From assembly GCA_002311835.1 (NCBI GenBank), contig DBZY01000031.1, positions 283 to 24,116 of the forward strand: 23,834 nt of DNA. The letters run 5' to 3'. Below are positions 21,862-23,834 of this stretch, piece after piece (the stretch's first letter is position 1; each line of letters begins with the position of its first letter). The stretch comes from Proteobacteria bacterium UBA1148. GTDB lineage: Bacteria > Pseudomonadota > Gammaproteobacteria > Steroidobacterales > Rariloculaceae. A program made the position numbers and the translations under genes. A model generated the notes under the pieces. The model saw only the letters and a program-made list of their open reading frames with translations. It ran no database searches and had not been told where the DNA came from.

Positions 21862-23811
21862 ATGGTTGCAACCAAAAAACCTCTGAATCCCGTTCTATCG
21901 GAATACTGTGCCCTTGCCTACTGTCTACTAGCTATTGGATTGGGCCAACCGATGCTGGGCAATACTCAGGAAAACATTCCCGCCCTAGAAACTATTACGG
22001 TGATAGGCACCCGCATTCCACGTACCGAACCGCAGGTTGGGTCGGTCACGGTCATCGACGAACAGGCGATAAGGGAACGCAACGATAGCAGCATATTTGA
22101 CTTGTTACGCGACGTACCAGGTGTACATACAAGCCTCCCAGGGGGGCAAGGCAGCCTCGGCTCTGTCTTCATTCGAGGATCCGAGCCAAATTATGGAGCA
22201 ATTCTTGTAGACGGTGTCCAAGTAAATAATCCTACCAATACTCGAGGCGGATCTTTTGATTTTTCATCACTAGATATTAATTCCATAGAACGAATTGAAG
22301 TTCTCAGAGCGCCCCAATCATCAATATACGGATCAAACGCGCTCAGTGGAGTGATCAATTTAATTACACACTCTGGTTCCGAGGTATTAACGGCCAATAC
22401 TGACGTTGAGCTTGGCTCTCATGATTACTTCCACGCTGGCATACAGCTTGGCGGCCCTGCACCCCGCGGCGGTATCTACAATATTCGGCTGGACAACACC
22501 ACTGAGCATGATTCAGCGGAGTTCAAAAATCGCTCCTTCACCAGCAAATTCACCTCTGAAATAGGCGGATTATTAAACTTCTCGATTCATGCACGACATT
22601 CTCTAACAGATTCAAAAGCCTTTCCAGATGATAGCGGGGGAAGCCGCTTAGCAGTGCTTCGCGAAAAAAGTCGCCGTGAAGCTCAGGGCACTTCCCTAGG
22701 TTTTGATGTGGAATCCACAATTACAAACCGCACGAGCCTTCACATCTCCGGGTCGCTTTTTGAACATGCCGAACAAGCATTCTCACCCGCCGTCATATCG
22801 GGCGTGCGTAGTGGCATACCCGAAAATACCAGCGATACCGACTTCTCGCGTGGCACTTTGAATGTTTTTTTGAGTTCGGGAGTGACTGACTCAGTACACA
22901 CTGTTTATGGTATCGAGTACCAAGAAGAAAGCGGATCAGGAACAAGTCTGATCCAGCTAGAACCGCTATTTATGCTCCCAACAAGCTATCAGCTTGATCG
23001 TAACAACCTCAGTGCCTATGGGGAGATCAACTACACAGTGAGCCAAAACTTCACCTTGGGTGCGGCCCTCAGAATTGACGACGCCGATAGCACCGGCATA
23101 GTACATACAGGCAAGATCTCATTGGGCTACACTCTTCCAAATCACCCTACAAGATTACATCTGACTTGGGGCGAGGGGTTCAAACTGCCAAGCTTATACT
23201 CACTTGGTGATCCTCTAGTCGGTAACCCCACCCTAGAACCTGAGACGGCAGACAGCTGGGAACTAGGAATGCATTCGGCCCAAATGAATGGGCGACTGAA
23301 ATGGGAGGTATCAGCATTCGATCAACGTTTCTCTAATCTCATCGATTTTGACGCCCCCAGTTTCATGATAATAAATCGCCCCCAAGTCAATACTCGTGGA
23401 CTTGAGATCAGTGCGACCTTTCAAGCAAGCGGTGACTGGCTCTTGTCTACGCATGCGACACACCTAAATATCAATACACATGACGCCAGTATCCAACTTC
23501 GGCACCGCCCTGAAAACATTGGCGGTTTACGGCTTGAGTGGGCCCCCTCCGAAATCTGGAAAAGCTTCCTCAGGGCGTATTACGTAGGACATCGATTTGA
23601 CTCATCGGTGCCGACCGGTGGACAAACGCTCCCAAGCTACCATAGCGTTGATCTCGTCGTACGCCGTAATCTCAGACAGAATATTACTCTCAGCTTCTCA
23701 ATCGACAATTTGACGAATGAATCCTTCGAACCTGTCATAGGCTTCCCGAGTCTGGGAAGGAGACTCAGGTTCTCGATCCGCGGTTCGTTCAGAAGACTTA
23801 ACGGTACCTGA
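21862..23811 (+). CDS. BtuB-like TonB-dependent outer-membrane receptor
   Basis: A 649-residue receptor of the BtuB subfamily (corrinoid-type). The N-terminus has a signal-like stretch (about 16-35). The TonB-box region ETITVIGTRIPRT follows. The plug has SIFDLLRDVPGVHTS, SVFIRGSEPNYGAILVDGVQVN and IERIEVLRAPQSSIYGSNAL, very close to BtuB. The barrel has LTWGEGFKLPSLYSLGDP, LEPETADSWELGM and SFSIDNLTNESFEPVIGFPS. E. coli BtuB is 614 residues. The barrel ends RFSIRGSF and is then extended by RRLNGT, so the usual terminal aromatic is not last. The substrate may be vitamin B12 or another metal chelate. No riboswitch or B12 gene is adjacent. The ribosome-binding site is weak. Confidence 0.82.
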   Translation: MVATKKPLNPVLSEYCALAYCLLAIGLGQPMLGNTQENIPALETITVIGTRIPRTEPQVGSVTVIDEQAIRERNDSSIFDLLRDVPGVHTSLPGGQGSLGSVFIRGSEPNYGAILVDGVQVNNPTNTRGGSFDFSSLDINSIERIEVLRAPQSSIYGSNALSGVINLITHSGSEVLTANTDVELGSHDYFHAGIQLGGPAPRGGIYNIRLDNTTEHDSAEFKNRSFTSKFTSEIGGLLNFSIHARHSLTDSKAFPDDSGGSRLAVLREKSRREAQGTSLGFDVESTITNRTSLHISGSLFEHAEQAFSPAVISGVRSGIPENTSDTDFSRGTLNVFLSSGVTDSVHTVYGIEYQEESGSGTSLIQLEPLFMLPTSYQLDRNNLSAYGEINYTVSQNFTLGAALRIDDADSTGIVHTGKISLGYTLPNHPTRLHLTWGEGFKLPSLYSLGDPLVGNPTLEPETADSWELGMHSAQMNGRLKWEVSAFDQRFSNLIDFDAPSFMIINRPQVNTRGLEISATFQASGDWLLSTHATHLNINTHDASIQLRHRPENIGGLRLEWAPSEIWKSFLRAYYVGHRFDSSVPTGGQTLPSYHSVDLVVRRNLRQNITLSFSIDNLTNESFEPVIGFPSLGRRLRFSIRGSFRRLNGT

Positions 23812-23834
23812 CATCCTCCTCCTCCACTACAATC

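Overview
The window reads as part of a Gram-negative, probably gammaproteobacterial, chromosome. Evidence for this: an outer-membrane porin, two TonB-dependent receptors, a DjlA-type co-chaperone, a PiuC/YbiX hydroxylase, and a proteobacterial layout of urea-transport and urease genes. There are no rRNA, tRNA, CRISPR or complete insertion-sequence features. The family could belong to a marine or environmental lineage, but the sequence alone does not fix the taxon.

Layout. (1) 1-1534, minus strand and GC-rich: djlA, a short remnant resembling the tail of an MBL-fold hydrolase, and a small secreted His/Cys protein. (2) 1535-2171: a gene-free control region with a dispersed repeat, a textbook sigma-54 promoter and a leader hairpin. 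(3) 2172-14632, plus strand: an outer-membrane porin, urtABCDE (urea ABC transporter), a nickel permease of the HX4DH type, and ureDABCEFG (urease structural and maturation genes). Gaps are short and many ends overlap, so this looks like one nitrogen-controlled transcription unit of 14 genes. (4) 14852-17730, minus strand: a periplasmic Amidohydro_3 enzyme and a DUF6152-like periplasmic protein. (5) 17812-18048: a small protein with two CDGSH iron-sulfur motifs, divergent from the DUF6152-like gene across a perfect inverted repeat. (6) 18164-21140, minus strand: a Fiu-like siderophore receptor gene and piuC, four bases apart. (7) 21420-21674, minus strand: a small secreted acidic protein. (8) 21862-23811, plus strand: a BtuB-like TonB receptor.

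How it works together. The central unit describes urea use from outside to ammonia. The porin offers passage across the outer membrane, UrtA binds urea in the periplasm, UrtBC with UrtDE pump it in, the permease supplies nickel, UreABC hydrolyses urea, and UreDEFG build the dinickel site. The TGGCAC-N5-TTGCA promoter at 2062-2077 implies sigma-54/NtrC control under nitrogen limitation. A terminator-like hairpin between urtA and urtB probably lets porin and UrtA be made in excess over the membrane and cytoplasmic parts. The right part is mainly about metal acquisition (iron siderophore, Fe-S protein, corrinoid-type receptor).

Main points to re-examine: the sigma-54 control region, the attenuator that overlaps the longest urtB frame, the porin with unusual cysteine pairs, a repeat family of about 100 bp with copies near 14, 1805 and 16635, and the palindrome between the DUF6152-like and CDGSH genes.
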